A DNA stretch of 64,000 nucleotides from Pseudomonas sp. B21-015 (GTDB lineage: Bacteria; Pseudomonadota; Gammaproteobacteria; Pseudomonadales; Pseudomonadaceae): contig NZ_CP087196.1 of assembly GCF_024749285.1 (NCBI RefSeq), positions 4,464,001 through 4,528,000 on the forward strand, read 5' to 3'. Positions 55,110 to 63,610 of this stretch are shown in pieces (position 1 is the stretch's first letter; every line of letters begins with the position of its first letter). The notes beneath the pieces were generated by a model. That model was not told where the DNA came from. It searched no databases and was given only the letters and a program-made list of their open reading frames with translations. Position numbers and translations under genes: made by a program.

Positions 55110-55205
55110 ATGTTCAAGCATTCGAAAGTACGTCAAGCCGGGCTCATTCTATTTGCCACTACGCTGTTGTTGATTTTGCCGAACCTGACCAAGGTGATTG
55201 GCTGA
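55110..55205 (+). CDS. Possible 31-aa single-helix membrane peptide
   Basis: Reads MFKHSKVRQAGLILFATTLL followed by more hydrophobic residues and LTKVIG; a basic start and one membrane helix. The ATG at 55110 has AAGGCGG seven bases upstream. Too short for confident gene calling, and no family is recognised, but start signal and composition are consistent with a real small membrane protein. Confidence 0.45.
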   Translation: MFKHSKVRQAGLILFATTLLLILPNLTKVIG

Positions 55206-55318
55206 TCGAGCATCAGGGTTTTCATTTCGCCTGATTAAAAATGTGATTGGCTCGCTACCCGGGCCAGCGTGGCTGTGCCAACCTTTGCGGCACTTCTCAC
55301 GACATGGACGGCGATCAT

Positions 55319-56125
55319 TTGAAAACGCTCATTCTGTTTGGGGCCTTGCTGCTCAGCACGCCTCTGTTTGCCGCACAGCTGAATCTTGAGCTGGGCGCGA
55401 GCCCTCGCACGTGGCAAACCGAGGAATTGCTCAAGCATCCTCAGGTTCAGACCGTCACGATCACTAACGACGTTTCCTACAAGCGGGACATGAGCTATCG
55501 CGCCGTGCCGTTGGCGGCGTTGTTGACGGGTATCCAGCCTGACGATCATCTGCAAGCCGTTGCCCTGGATGGTTTTGCCGCCGAACTGGCTGCCGCGCCG
55601 CTGCTCAATACCCAAGGGGCGCGGGCCTGGCTGGCGATTGAAGACCCGGCCAAGCCGTGGCCGCCGCTGTCAGAGGGCAAGCACAGTGCCGGGCCGTTTT
55701 ATCTGGTCTGGACCGATCCGCAGGCGGGCAATATCAGCCCCGAGCAATGGCCGTTCGAAGTGGCCAGTATCAAGCGCATGGCGCCGGTGGCCGAGCGCTT
55801 CCCTGCCTTGCTTCCCGATCCTGCGCTGAAGGCGGACGATCCGGTGAACAAGGGCTTTGCGCTGTTTCAGAAGAACTGCCTGGCGTGTCATCGATTGAAT
55901 GGCGCGGGGGATGCGCAGTTCGGGCCGGACCTGAATATTCCGTTCAACCCGACCGAGTATTTCGGCGCGGACTTCCTCAAGCGCTACATTCGTGACCCGC
56001 AGAGTTTGCGTCAGTGGCCACAGGCGAAGATGCCCGCGTTCTCGACGACGGTATTGCCGGAGGGGGATCTGGAATTGTTGGTGGGGTATTTGAAGCACAT
56101 GGCGGGACGGAAGGTGCAACCCTGA
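55319..56125 (+). CDS. Cytochrome c with sulfite-oxidase-like N-terminal domain
   Basis: 268 residues from a TTG at 55319 that gives a clean signal peptide (MKTLILFGALLLSTPLFA); an ATG five codons earlier (55304) is the alternative. The N-terminal half of the mature protein (VQTVTITNDVSYKRDMSYRA; FYLVWTDPQ) resembles the molybdopterin-oxidoreductase/SUOX fold but without an evident cofactor cysteine. The C-terminal half is a class I cytochrome c with NCLACHRLNGAGDAQFGPDL (CxxCH) and an axial Met in QAKMPAF. Periplasmic electron carrier; its partner oxidoreductase is not encoded nearby. Confidence 0.85.
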   Translation: MKTLILFGALLLSTPLFAAQLNLELGASPRTWQTEELLKHPQVQTVTITNDVSYKRDMSYRAVPLAALLTGIQPDDHLQAVALDGFAAELAAAPLLNTQGARAWLAIEDPAKPWPPLSEGKHSAGPFYLVWTDPQAGNISPEQWPFEVASIKRMAPVAERFPALLPDPALKADDPVNKGFALFQKNCLACHRLNGAGDAQFGPDLNIPFNPTEYFGADFLKRYIRDPQSLRQWPQAKMPAFSTTVLPEGDLELLVGYLKHMAGRKVQP

Positions 56126-56138
56126 AGACATCCTACCT

Positions 56139-56225
56139 GTGGGAGCGGGCTTGCCCGCGATAGCATTATCTCAGACACCAATACGGTGACTGGAAGACCG
56201 TCATCGCGGGCAAGCCCGCTCCCAC
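56139..56225. repeat. REPIN (GTGGGAGCGGGCTTGCCCGC type)
   Basis: Inverted REP pair between the cytochrome c gene and the convergent transglutaminase gene. Confidence 0.9.
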
Positions 56226-56247
56226 AGTGGGTGTGCGGTATCCCCGA

Positions 56248-57057
56248 TTACTGCTGCTGGACGGAGATCACCGGCAGCGGCGTCGGCGAAACAAACACCT
56301 TGGCATGCATCTGCTCGCACCCACCGCCACGGCGCATGCCGCGCACCGGGCAGGCGTCGAGGTAGTCGAGGCCCACAGCCAGTTTCAGGTGACGCTCAGG
56401 GCGGGCCAGTTCGTTGGTCACGTCGAAGCTGTACCAGGCGTCATCCAGCCAGGCTTCAGCCCAGGCGTGACTGGCCAGGTGCTCGCTGTTCTCGCTGTAT
56501 AAATACCCCGACACATAGCGCGACGGGACCCCAAGGCTGCGGGCGCAGGCGAGAAACGCATGGGTATGGTCCTGGCAGACCCCGGAACGCCTGGCAAAAG
56601 CTTGCGCGGCGCTGGTGTCCACTTCGGTGGAACCCGGCGCGTAGGTCATGTGCTGGTTCAGGCCATGCATCAAATCGATCAGCGCCGTGCGATCCCGGCG
56701 CTGTTTGCACTGTTTCTCGGCAAACGCGCGCAGGGCTTCGTCCGCTTCGGTCAGCCGGGTGAAGCGCAGGAACGGCAGCGCCGACTGGCTCTCATGCTCG
56801 GCTTCGCGCAATTCGTCGATGTCCACCTGGCCACGGGCTCCGATGATGATTGCCTCGTGGGGTTCGTCCAGGGTCAGCACATGCAGAATGTTGCCGAACG
56901 GATCGAGTTGCGCGCGCACCGGGCGCGGCAGGTCGAGCTGCCAGCTGAGCACATGCTGGCGCTCGCTGTCGTGAGGGGTCAGTCGCAGGTACTGGATGCT
57001 CGCCCGCACCTGATCTTCATAGTGATAGGTGGTCTCGTGGCTAATGGAAAGTCTCAT
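56248..57057 (-). CDS. Transglutaminase family protein
   Basis: 269 residues. N-terminal bacterial transglutaminase-like domain (MRLSISHETTYHYEDQVRAS) followed by the papain-fold core with RSGVCQDHTHAFLA (Cys), ASHAWAEAWLDD (His) and WYSFDVTNE (Asp): a complete triad. Its start overlaps the preceding alpha-E gene by four bases. This trio with a circularly permuted ATP-grasp protein is a recognised conserved cluster predicted to make and trim a peptide-like compound. Start ATG at 57057 after TGGAGG. Confidence 0.9.
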   Translation of the reverse strand: MRLSISHETTYHYEDQVRASIQYLRLTPHDSERQHVLSWQLDLPRPVRAQLDPFGNILHVLTLDEPHEAIIIGARGQVDIDELREAEHESQSALPFLRFTRLTEADEALRAFAEKQCKQRRDRTALIDLMHGLNQHMTYAPGSTEVDTSAAQAFARRSGVCQDHTHAFLACARSLGVPSRYVSGYLYSENSEHLASHAWAEAWLDDAWYSFDVTNELARPERHLKLAVGLDYLDACPVRGMRRGGGCEQMHAKVFVSPTPLPVISVQQQ

Positions 57058-58004
57058 GCAGCCTCCAGGTAGGAACTGTGAATGGCGTTGCCCAACTGGC
57101 GCACCAGCGGGATGAACTCGGTCAGCCAGGCGTGCAGGCCTTCGTCGAGGATTTCGTTGATACCGGTGTAACGCAGGCGCGCGTCCATCTCCGCCGCCAA
57201 ACGCTGCGCAGGACGGCCATTGGCCCCCGGCAATTGGGCAAGGATCTGGTCGATTTCTTCGGTGCAGGCCCGCAGGGATCGCGGCACGTCGGCGCGCAGC
57301 AGCAACAGCTCGGCCACATGCCGGGCGCCGGGGGCATCGCGGTAGATCTCGGTGTAAGCCTCGAACGACGACAAAGCCCGCAGCAAGGCGCTCCACTGGT
57401 AGTAGGCGTGGGCCGTGCCGTCGCTGACCGCTTCGGCCTGATCGCCGGCCATTTCGTAACGGGCGTCGAGCAGGCGCAAGGTGTTGTCAGCCCTTTCGAT
57501 AAAGGTACCCAGACGAATGAACCGAAACGCGTCGTTACGCATGATCGTGCCGTAGGACGCGCCGCGGAACAGGTGGGAACGCTCCTTGATCCACTCACAG
57601 AAACGGCTCATGCCGTAGCGACTCAAGCCCTGCTCGGCGATCCCGCGAATTTCCAGCCAGGTGGCGTTGATGTTTTCCCACATGTCGGCGGTGATTCGCC
57701 CACGCACCGCATGGGCACTGGCTCGCGCGGCACCGAGGCAACTGTAGATGCTCGCCGGGTTGGCCGCATCCAGAGCGAAGAAATGCAGCAGCCGTTCGGC
57801 ATGCAAATCGCCGTGGCGCTCCAGGTAATCATCCAGGGTGCCGGTGATCAGCAACGGCATGGCAAGTTCGTGCAAGCCGTCGCCACGACCGTCCTGGGGC
57901 ATCAGCGACAGCGAATAACTGATGTCGAGCATCCGTGCGAGGTTTTCCGCCCGCTCCAGGTAACGCGACATCCAATACAGATCCGAGGCAGTTCTACTTA
58001 ACAT
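57054..58004 (-). CDS. Alpha-E domain protein
   Basis: 316 residues, all-helical. The start MLSRTASDLYWMSRYLERAE is diagnostic for the alpha-E (DUF403) family; conserved pieces WENINATWLEIRG and FIRLGTFIERADNTLRLLD follow. Its biochemical role is unknown; in gene neighbourhoods it always accompanies the ATP-grasp and transglutaminase proteins. It overlaps the transglutaminase gene by ATGA and follows the ATP-grasp gene by 12 bp, so the three are one operon. Confidence 0.92.
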   Translation of the reverse strand: MLSRTASDLYWMSRYLERAENLARMLDISYSLSLMPQDGRGDGLHELAMPLLITGTLDDYLERHGDLHAERLLHFFALDAANPASIYSCLGAARASAHAVRGRITADMWENINATWLEIRGIAEQGLSRYGMSRFCEWIKERSHLFRGASYGTIMRNDAFRFIRLGTFIERADNTLRLLDARYEMAGDQAEAVSDGTAHAYYQWSALLRALSSFEAYTEIYRDAPGARHVAELLLLRADVPRSLRACTEEIDQILAQLPGANGRPAQRLAAEMDARLRYTGINEILDEGLHAWLTEFIPLVRQLGNAIHSSYLEAA

Positions 58005-58016
58005 GGCAGGCTTCCT

Positions 58017-59426
58017 TCAATCCTCGACCACCCAGGTGTCCTTGGTTCCGCCGCCCTGGGAGGAATTCACCACCAGGGAGCCTTCACGCAAGGCGACACG
58101 GGTCAAACCGCCGGGCACAACCCGGGTTTCGCGGCCAGACAATACAAACGGACGCAGGTCGATGTGGCGTGGAGCAATGCCGTTTTCGACAAAGGTCGGA
58201 CAGGTCGATAAAGACAACGTCGGTTGGGCGATGTACGCGTGGGGCTTGGCTTTGATCCGCTCGCGGAAAGACTCGATTTCCGCCGCCGTCGCCGCCGGCC
58301 CCACCAGCATTCCGTAACCGCCGGAACCCTGGGTTTCCTTGACCACCAGCTCTGGAAGATTGGCCAAGACATGGGACAGTTCAGAGGGATTACGACACTG
58401 CCACGTCGGCACGTTCTTCAGGATTGGCTCTTCATCCAGGTAGAAACGAATCATGTCCGTGACGAAGGGATACACCGACTTGTCGTCCGCGACCCCGGTA
58501 CCGATGGCATTCGCCAGCACCACGTTGCCGGAGCGATAGGACGACAGCAGCCCTGGCACGCCAAGCATCGAGTCCGGGTTGAACGCCAGCGGATCGAGGA
58601 AGGCATCGTCGAGGCGACGATAGATCACATCGACCGCTTTCGGCCCGTCCGTGGTGCGCATGAACACCTTGTCGTCGCGCACGAACAGGTCCGCGCCTTC
58701 CACCAGTTCAACGCCCATTTCCCGGGCCAGAAACGCATGCTCGAAAAATGCGCTGTTGAAGCGCCCTGGCGTCAGCACCACCACACTCGGGTTGTCGATC
58801 GGGCTGGAGCTTTTCAGGGTGTCGAGCAACAGGTTCGGATAGTGGTCGATTGGTGCGATGCGCTGGGCCGAGAACAACTCGGGGAACAGGCGCATCATCA
58901 TCTTGCGGTCTTCGAGCATGTAGCTCACGCCACTGGGGGTACGAAGATTGTCTTCGAGCACGTAGTACGTGCCGTCGCCATCGCGCACCAGGTCGACACC
59001 GGAAATGTGCGAATAGATATCGCGGTGCAGATCCAGCCCTTGCATCGCCAACTGGTATTGCTCGTTGGCCAGCACTTGCTCGGCCGGGATGATGCCGGCC
59101 TTGATGATGCGCTGCTCGTGATAGAGGTCGGCAAGGAACATGTTCAATGCCTTGACCCGCTGAATGCAGCCGCGCTCGACGACCCGCCATTCACTGGCGG
59201 GGATACTGCGGGGAATGGTGTCGAAGGGAATCAGGCGCTCTGTCCCCTGCTCATCACCATAGAGCGTGAATGTAATCCCGGCACGATGAAATAACAGATC
59301 GGCCTCGCGTCGCCGTTGTGCCAGAAGCTCGTCAGGCGTTTCGGCCAGCCAACGGGCAAACTCCCGATAATGCGGGCGGACCTGGCCGCCGGCATCGTAC
59401 ATCTCATCAAAATAGGTGCGGATCAT
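58017..59426 (-). CDS. Circularly permuted ATP-grasp protein
   Basis: 469 residues. Conserved DUF404/407-type segments are clear: MIRTYFDEMYDAGGQVRPHY at the start, TYYVLEDNLRTPSGVSYMLE near residue 155, and DLRPFVLSGRETRVVPGG near the end, with ATP-grasp KETQGSGGYGMLVGP around 371. Predicted carboxylate-amine ligase. First gene of the operon with the alpha-E and transglutaminase genes. The ATG at 59426 follows AAGGAG. Confidence 0.92.
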   Translation of the reverse strand: MIRTYFDEMYDAGGQVRPHYREFARWLAETPDELLAQRRREADLLFHRAGITFTLYGDEQGTERLIPFDTIPRSIPASEWRVVERGCIQRVKALNMFLADLYHEQRIIKAGIIPAEQVLANEQYQLAMQGLDLHRDIYSHISGVDLVRDGDGTYYVLEDNLRTPSGVSYMLEDRKMMMRLFPELFSAQRIAPIDHYPNLLLDTLKSSSPIDNPSVVVLTPGRFNSAFFEHAFLAREMGVELVEGADLFVRDDKVFMRTTDGPKAVDVIYRRLDDAFLDPLAFNPDSMLGVPGLLSSYRSGNVVLANAIGTGVADDKSVYPFVTDMIRFYLDEEPILKNVPTWQCRNPSELSHVLANLPELVVKETQGSGGYGMLVGPAATAAEIESFRERIKAKPHAYIAQPTLSLSTCPTFVENGIAPRHIDLRPFVLSGRETRVVPGGLTRVALREGSLVVNSSQGGGTKDTWVVED

Positions 59427-59690
59427 GCCGTACTCCTTGTCACCCGGACATCCAGGCCTTCGCAAGGCCCGTGCCATCGGCATAAACGCTTTGATATCAA
59501 TCAGTTGGATAATAGCGCCACACGCACCGCACCAAATCCGTGCAGTAAATGCCCCAACCTGATCGCCCCCGCTTCATGGCGAAGCAATGCTGTCGCCTAT
59601 CAGCAGCATAGTCAGAGTTGATTTCACCGCTCGGGGGGGAGATGCGGATAATTCGGGCATTCGCTGCAAAACTTATCGCTCTTCCCTTTT

Positions 59691-59718
59691 AGCCACTTGT
59701 TTAGGTGGCTTTTTTTTG
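59691..59718 (+). terminator. Orphan intrinsic terminator, plus strand
   Basis: AGCCAC/GTGGCT stem with an 8-base loop followed by eight T residues. The nearest upstream plus-strand gene ends more than 3 kb away, so this probably ends a non-coding transcript. Confidence 0.75.
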
Positions 59719-59780
59719 TCCGTTTGAAATGTCGTGAAATAAAAGCAAGATCAAAAGATCTTTTTCACCCCCCACAAACG

Positions 59781-59808
59781 AAAACGGCCAACCCGAAGGT
59801 CAGCCGTT
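59781..59808 (-). terminator. Terminator of the RraB-like gene
   Basis: AACGGC..GCCGTTTT stem closed by a TTCG tetraloop, 27 bp past the stop at 59835 on the minus strand. Confidence 0.75.
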
Positions 59809-59834
59809 GCTGAGTGTTGTCGCTGTTCATAAGG

Positions 59835-60176
59835 TTATGCGAGTAGCCCTCGTACCTCCTGCTTGACGCCCCATCCTTCGATGATACCGCCCAAAGGTTC
59901 GACCACCGCCTCGAAGTCCTGCTCAAAGTCGCCGATCCCGTCGTAGGTGGCGTACATCACTTTGCTCAGTTCCAGATACCACGCACCGTCGTCGCGCACG
60001 CTGATCTGGGCATTCAAGGACTCACCACAAAAATGACCTGCCGCCCTGCGTGCCCGCTCCTCGTCCGGGAAAATGGCGTAGAACTCGATGGGGTGGAATC
60101 GTGAAAAGTCGAAACCGCCTTCTTTCATGCGGCGCAGCACGCTGCTGCTGATGTCTTCTTGATAGGCTGTGCTCAT
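59835..60176 (-). CDS. RraB-family protein (ribonuclease E inhibitor-like)
   Basis: 113 residues, the size of the RraB/DUF1260 fold. Features are FHPIEFYAIFPDEERARRAA near residues 27-46 and WYLELSKVMYATYDGIGDFE, in line with RraB-type proteins. In E. coli RraB binds RNase E and alters which RNAs it cleaves. The C-terminal acidic tail of E. coli RraB is missing. The ATG at 60176 follows GAGGGGG. An RraA-like gene lies at 2524. Confidence 0.8.
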   Translation of the reverse strand: MSTAYQEDISSSVLRRMKEGGFDFSRFHPIEFYAIFPDEERARRAAGHFCGESLNAQISVRDDGAWYLELSKVMYATYDGIGDFEQDFEAVVEPLGGIIEGWGVKQEVRGLLA

Positions 60177-60391
60177 GAAACGTCCCCCTCAGACTGATGG
60201 ATAGACTTTCCGTATTCCCTGCACTTTCAACCGATTGGCGAGAGCGATACGACAACAGAAGTTGCCGACGGGAAACAAGCATGTAGCTGACAAGACCAGA
60301 CCTTAGCGAGTCATTCGCTGATCTCGCTTGCAGAGTAGCCCCAAGACAGAGCCGCTGCCAAGGTCTGGTGGTGAATGTGACAAGAGGTGTA

Positions 60392-60625
60392 TCAGATCGG
60401 GGTAATACCGAGGATTTCAATGCTGTACTGGGATTTCAGACTTTTGACGGTCGGATCATCGGTACGACCCTCCAGATCATTGAGATCCAGTTCGGCAGCG
60501 ACCGGCAGGCGCCGGGCGCGAATGAGTTTGGCGGCTTGCTCGCTGTTCGGGCATTCCTCGCACTCGAAGAGTTCGTCGACTGTTTCACCGTGATCATCCA
60601 CGAAAGTGATTTTCCACTTTTGCAT
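60392..60625 (-). CDS. Conserved-looking small protein, 77 aa
   Basis: Compact and acidic (MQKWKITFVDDHGETVDELF; two cysteines in FECEECPNSEQAA), with a beta-alpha pattern, no signal peptide or membrane helix. The CEEC pair could bind metal or be redox active. A near-perfect AGGAGG site precedes the ATG at 60625, so it is very likely translated. Function unknown. The 215 bases between it and the RraB-like gene hold nothing I can identify. Confidence 0.75.
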   Translation of the reverse strand: MQKWKITFVDDHGETVDELFECEECPNSEQAAKLIRARRLPVAAELDLNDLEGRTDDPTVKSLKSQYSIEILGITPI

Positions 60626-60733
60626 CGGTGCCTCCTCGATAACCCCGCAAAGGGGCTTACAACTATCTGGACTTTTACTCTGAGTGATCGTTCAAACGGA
60701 TTACACCGCAAAGTATGAAAAGTAGACGGCATT

Positions 60734-60821
60734 GTGGGAGCGAGCCTGCTCGCGAAAGCGGTGTGTCAGTCGACATCTCTATTGACTGGAAGACCGTCTT
60801 CGCGAGCAGGCTCGCTCCCAC
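60734..60821. repeat. REPIN (GTGGGAGCGAGCCTGCTCGCGAA type)
   Basis: Inverted REP pair between speE and the 77-aa gene. Confidence 0.9.
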
Positions 60822-60839
60822 AGAGGTTATGCGCAGGAT

Positions 60840-61715
60840 TTAGTCGTTGCTGGGTTTGTTCACCGCTTGCAGCACGTATTGCGGCAAGGCGAACGCACCG
60901 ATGTGGATTTCCGGGTTGTAGTAGCGGGTGATGATGCCGCTGCCAGCGAAACGCTGTTGCAAGGTTTCGCGGGACAACTTGCGATAGGCGGTATCGGTCG
61001 CGCCCCAGGCGAAGGTCATCGCGCCGCCGATGTAGGTCGGCACGGCCGCCTGATAGAAGTGCCAGTCCGGGAACAGGCTGCGCAGGCGGCCGGCGGTGGT
61101 TTTGACTTCTTCGATCTGCATGAACGGGGTGCCGTTCTGGGTCACCAGAATGCCGCCTTCGTTCAGGCAGCGACGGCAAGCCTGGTAGAAGTTTTCGGAG
61201 AACAGCACTTCGCCCGGACCGATCGGATCGGTGGAGTCGGAAATGATCACATCGAACTTTTCGGTGGTGGTGGCAACAAAACGCATGCCGTCGTCGATCA
61301 CCAGGTTCAGGCGTGGATCATCGAACGCACCCTTGGAGTGGTTCGGCAGGAATTCCTTGCACATGTCGACCACGGTGCCGTCGATCTCGACCATGGTGAT
61401 GTGCTCGACGCTGCGGTGCTTGGCCACTTCACGCAGCATGCCGCCGTCGCCGCCACCGATGATCAGCACGCGCTTGGCGGTGCCATGGGCGAGGATCGGC
61501 ACGTGGGTGAGCATTTCGTGGTAGATGAACTCGTCGGCTTCGGTGGTCTGGATTACGCCGTCCAGCGCCATCACCCGGCCCATGCGCGGGTTCTCGAAGA
61601 TCACCAGGTGCTGGTGCTCGGTGCGCACTTCGTGCAGCAGTTTTTCCATGCGAAAACGCTGGCCATAGCCTTCGTAAAGGGTTTCCAGGTACTCGCTGGT
61701 TGGGGTATTGCTCAT
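60840..61715 (-). CDS. speE: Polyamine aminopropyltransferase (spermidine synthase)
   Basis: 291 residues. Transfers aminopropyl from decarboxylated S-adenosylmethionine to putrescine. The nucleotide-binding motif [15 protein letters not shown] is near residues 81-95, the acceptor-site motif [17 protein letters not shown] near 155-171, and the N-terminal beta domain starts with [15 protein letters not shown]. The ATG at 61715 follows CGGAG. No speD is adjacent, so the donor is made elsewhere. Confidence 0.95.
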   Translation of the reverse strand: MSNTPTSEYLETLYEGYGQRFRMEKLLHEVRTEHQHLVIFENPRMGRVMALDGVIQTTEADEFIYHEMLTHVPILAHGTAKRVLIIGGGDGGMLREVAKHRSVEHITMVEIDGTVVDMCKEFLPNHSKGAFDDPRLNLVIDDGMRFVATTTEKFDVIISDSTDPIGPGEVLFSENFYQACRRCLNEGGILVTQNGTPFMQIEEVKTTAGRLRSLFPDWHFYQAAVPTYIGGAMTFAWGATDTAYRKLSRETLQQRFAGSGIITRYYNPEIHIGAFALPQYVLQAVNKPSND

Positions 61716-61879
61716 GGGAAGTGCTCCGATGAATGCGGGTGGCAACGGACGGTTACCCGCCCATGATGGCCAATCGATCGCCTCGATTGACCGGGAAAGG
61801 CGCGCATTCTACGTTGCGGAACATGACAGGTCGAACCTTCGTCAGACAGAAGACATTTTGCACGCTCAAAAGACCCACT

Positions 61880-61905
61880 GTGGGAGCGGGCTTGCTCGCT
61901 CCCAC
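61880..61905. repeat. Collapsed REP palindrome
   Basis: GTGGGAGCGGGCTTGCTCGC fused directly to CTCCCAC: both REP arms without the usual spacer. Confidence 0.8.
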
Positions 61906-61935
61906 AGGGGAAATGTGTCGGCCCTGAGAGCGGTA

Positions 61936-62127
61936 TCAGATCCGCACGTCGCCTCGCGGCCCGGCGATGGCCCAGATGATCAGGCCCAGGACCGGCAGCA
62001 GGAGAATCAACAGCACCCAGAGGATTTTCATCCCGGTGTCGGCGCCACTTTTAAGCACGTTGATGATGGCCCAGATGTCCAGGGCAAGAATAATCAGGCC
62101 GATCAGACTGTTGAACGTGGAACCCAT
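61936..62127 (-). CDS. PLDc_N-type small membrane protein
   Basis: 63 residues with two membrane helices (LIGLIILALDIWAIINVL and ILWVLLILLLPVLGLIIWAI), matching the phospholipase D N-terminal membrane segment that often occurs as a stand-alone protein. No catalytic HKD motif. Function unknown; probably an inner-membrane component. GGGAG precedes the ATG at 62127. Confidence 0.85.
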   Translation of the reverse strand: MGSTFNSLIGLIILALDIWAIINVLKSGADTGMKILWVLLILLLPVLGLIIWAIAGPRGDVRI

Positions 62128-62210
62128 GGTGACGCTCCCAAAAAGTGATAGGCACTCTTAGGATAGTCGGGCCTGACGAGGGTTCCGTTTTATTACCGCC
62201 GTAGACGGCT

Positions 62211-62741
62211 TCAGACGTGGATGGCCAGTTTCAGGGCTTCCAGGGATGGCGCGGCAGCGATGCCGACTTCGGCGCACAATTCGAGTACCCGTGGCACGTC
62301 ATTACCGTAGACCAGCACCACTTGCAGTTCATCGTCGAGCAACTGGCTGAAGTTCATCAACACGTAGCCACCGTTTTCCTTGTTCATGCTGCTCATCTGC
62401 ACTTGAATGCGGTTGAGCGCCGTCAGGGCTTCGGTTTTGGCCAGTTGCTTGGGTTTGATGTTGAATTCAACGCCGGGGCCAAACGAGGCGACGATCTGCG
62501 CGAACAGGTCCATGTAGGTGTCAGCCTGGAACAGCACGGTTTCCGGCAAGCTGCCGACGACTACCCACTCACCCAACGGGATCGGGAAGGTGTCGTCGTA
62601 GTTGATGTCCGGATTGGCCGTCAGAAAAGCCTCGGGGTCGGCGTAGGCCTGAGCCGCTTCGTCAGCGACTTTCAGGATTTCGTCCTCGCCCATGCACCCG
62701 GAGCTGATTTTGCTGATGAGTTCGACGAGTGCGGCTTTCAT
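62211..62741 (-). CDS. Conserved-type hypothetical protein, 176 aa
   Basis: Soluble, mostly alpha/beta, without signal peptide. Recognisable stretches are MKAALVELISKISSGCMGED at the start and FPIPLGEWVVVGSLPETVLF in the middle. I do not recognise the family. The ATG at 62741 has AGGATC upstream; an upstream frame crossing a REP-rich region is rejected. Confidence 0.75.
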   Translation of the reverse strand: MKAALVELISKISSGCMGEDEILKVADEAAQAYADPEAFLTANPDINYDDTFPIPLGEWVVVGSLPETVLFQADTYMDLFAQIVASFGPGVEFNIKPKQLAKTEALTALNRIQVQMSSMNKENGGYVLMNFSQLLDDELQVVLVYGNDVPRVLELCAEVGIAAAPSLEALKLAIHV

Positions 62742-62823
62742 GGGGCGGATCCTGTAGCGAGGGAATTTTGAGGGCGCGAAGGATAGCGCATTAAAAACGG
62801 ATTGCGGGGCCTGGCATGAACCT

Positions 62824-62954
62824 GTGGCGAGGGAGCTTGCGCCCGCTGGGCTGCGAAGCAGCCCCAAAATCAGCCATCGCGGTCATTCAGATAGACCGCA
62901 TTCGCCGGGTTTACGACTGCTTCGCAGCCCAGCGGGAGCAAGCTCCCTCGCCAC
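62824..62954. repeat. REPIN-like inverted repeat of the third REP family (GTGGCGAGGGAGC)
   Basis: Outer arms GTGGCGAGGGAGCTTG and CAAGCTCCCTCGCCAC with further nested pairing (GCTGGGCTGCGAAGCAGCC and its complement region). It lies between the 176-aa gene and the ankyrin gene. Confidence 0.85.
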
Positions 62955-62979
62955 AAAAGCCCCGCGACACTAGAGAGTG

Positions 62980-63498
62980 TCAGGCCAGGAGTTTTTGCAG
63001 CTGCGCCGTGGTATCCGCCGCGCCCATGGTCTTGGCCGCATCCAGTGCGGATACACCGTTGGCATCCTTGGCTTTCGGATCGGCGCCTTTGCTGATCAGG
63101 TAGTCGATGATTTCGACACGGTTGAACATCGCCGCCATCATCAGTGCCGTGCGACCGTCGAAGGACGAACCTTCCACCTCCGCGCGCCCCTCAACCAACG
63201 CCTTGACCACCGCCAGATCACCCTTGAACGCCGCACCGGCAATCGGGCTCTGGCCGTTGTCGTTGCGGATTTCCGGGTCGGCCTTGTGCTCGAGCAGGAC
63301 TTTTACCGTGTCGACATGGCCGTGGTAGGCGGCGAGCATCAGCAAGGTGTCGCCCTTGTGGTTGCGCAGGTTCGGCGGCAGGCCCTTGGTCAGCAGCGCA
63401 GCCATCATGGCCGCATCGCCCTCGCGCGCTTTGTTGAACACCTGTTCGGCAAATTCAGCAGCCTCTTCGGGGGTCATCTGGCGGCTTTTGTCTGACAT
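62980..63498 (-). CDS. Ankyrin-repeat protein
   Basis: 172 residues. About four ankyrin repeats are visible: KGDTLLMLAAYHGHVDTVKV, NGQSPIAGAAFKGDLAVVKA, DGRTALMMAAMFNRVEIIDY and a partial NGVSALDAAKTM. No signal peptide, so probably cytoplasmic; such proteins mediate protein binding. Pseudomonads have an AnkB protein that protects against peroxide, but that one is periplasmic. The ATG at 63498 follows GGAG; partner unknown. Confidence 0.88.
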   Translation of the reverse strand: MSDKSRQMTPEEAAEFAEQVFNKAREGDAAMMAALLTKGLPPNLRNHKGDTLLMLAAYHGHVDTVKVLLEHKADPEIRNDNGQSPIAGAAFKGDLAVVKALVEGRAEVEGSSFDGRTALMMAAMFNRVEIIDYLISKGADPKAKDANGVSALDAAKTMGAADTTAQLQKLLA

Positions 63499-63610
63499 TG
63501 GGGACTCCACATTCGGTCAATCGGAAAGCCGATAGTTTCCCGAGCGCTCCGGAACCTGTCACTTCTTTTTTCTCATGGATGGCCATAGCCATATTCAATA
63601 CGGGCCACAC

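Larger units (their letters stand above)
59427..59834. other. 408-bp gap with two terminators
   Basis: No protein gene is visible. It has a plus-strand terminator at 59691 that does not belong to any plus-strand gene, and the minus-strand terminator of the RraB-like gene at 59781. The plus-strand one suggests a small RNA upstream of it (see findings). Confidence 0.55.
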
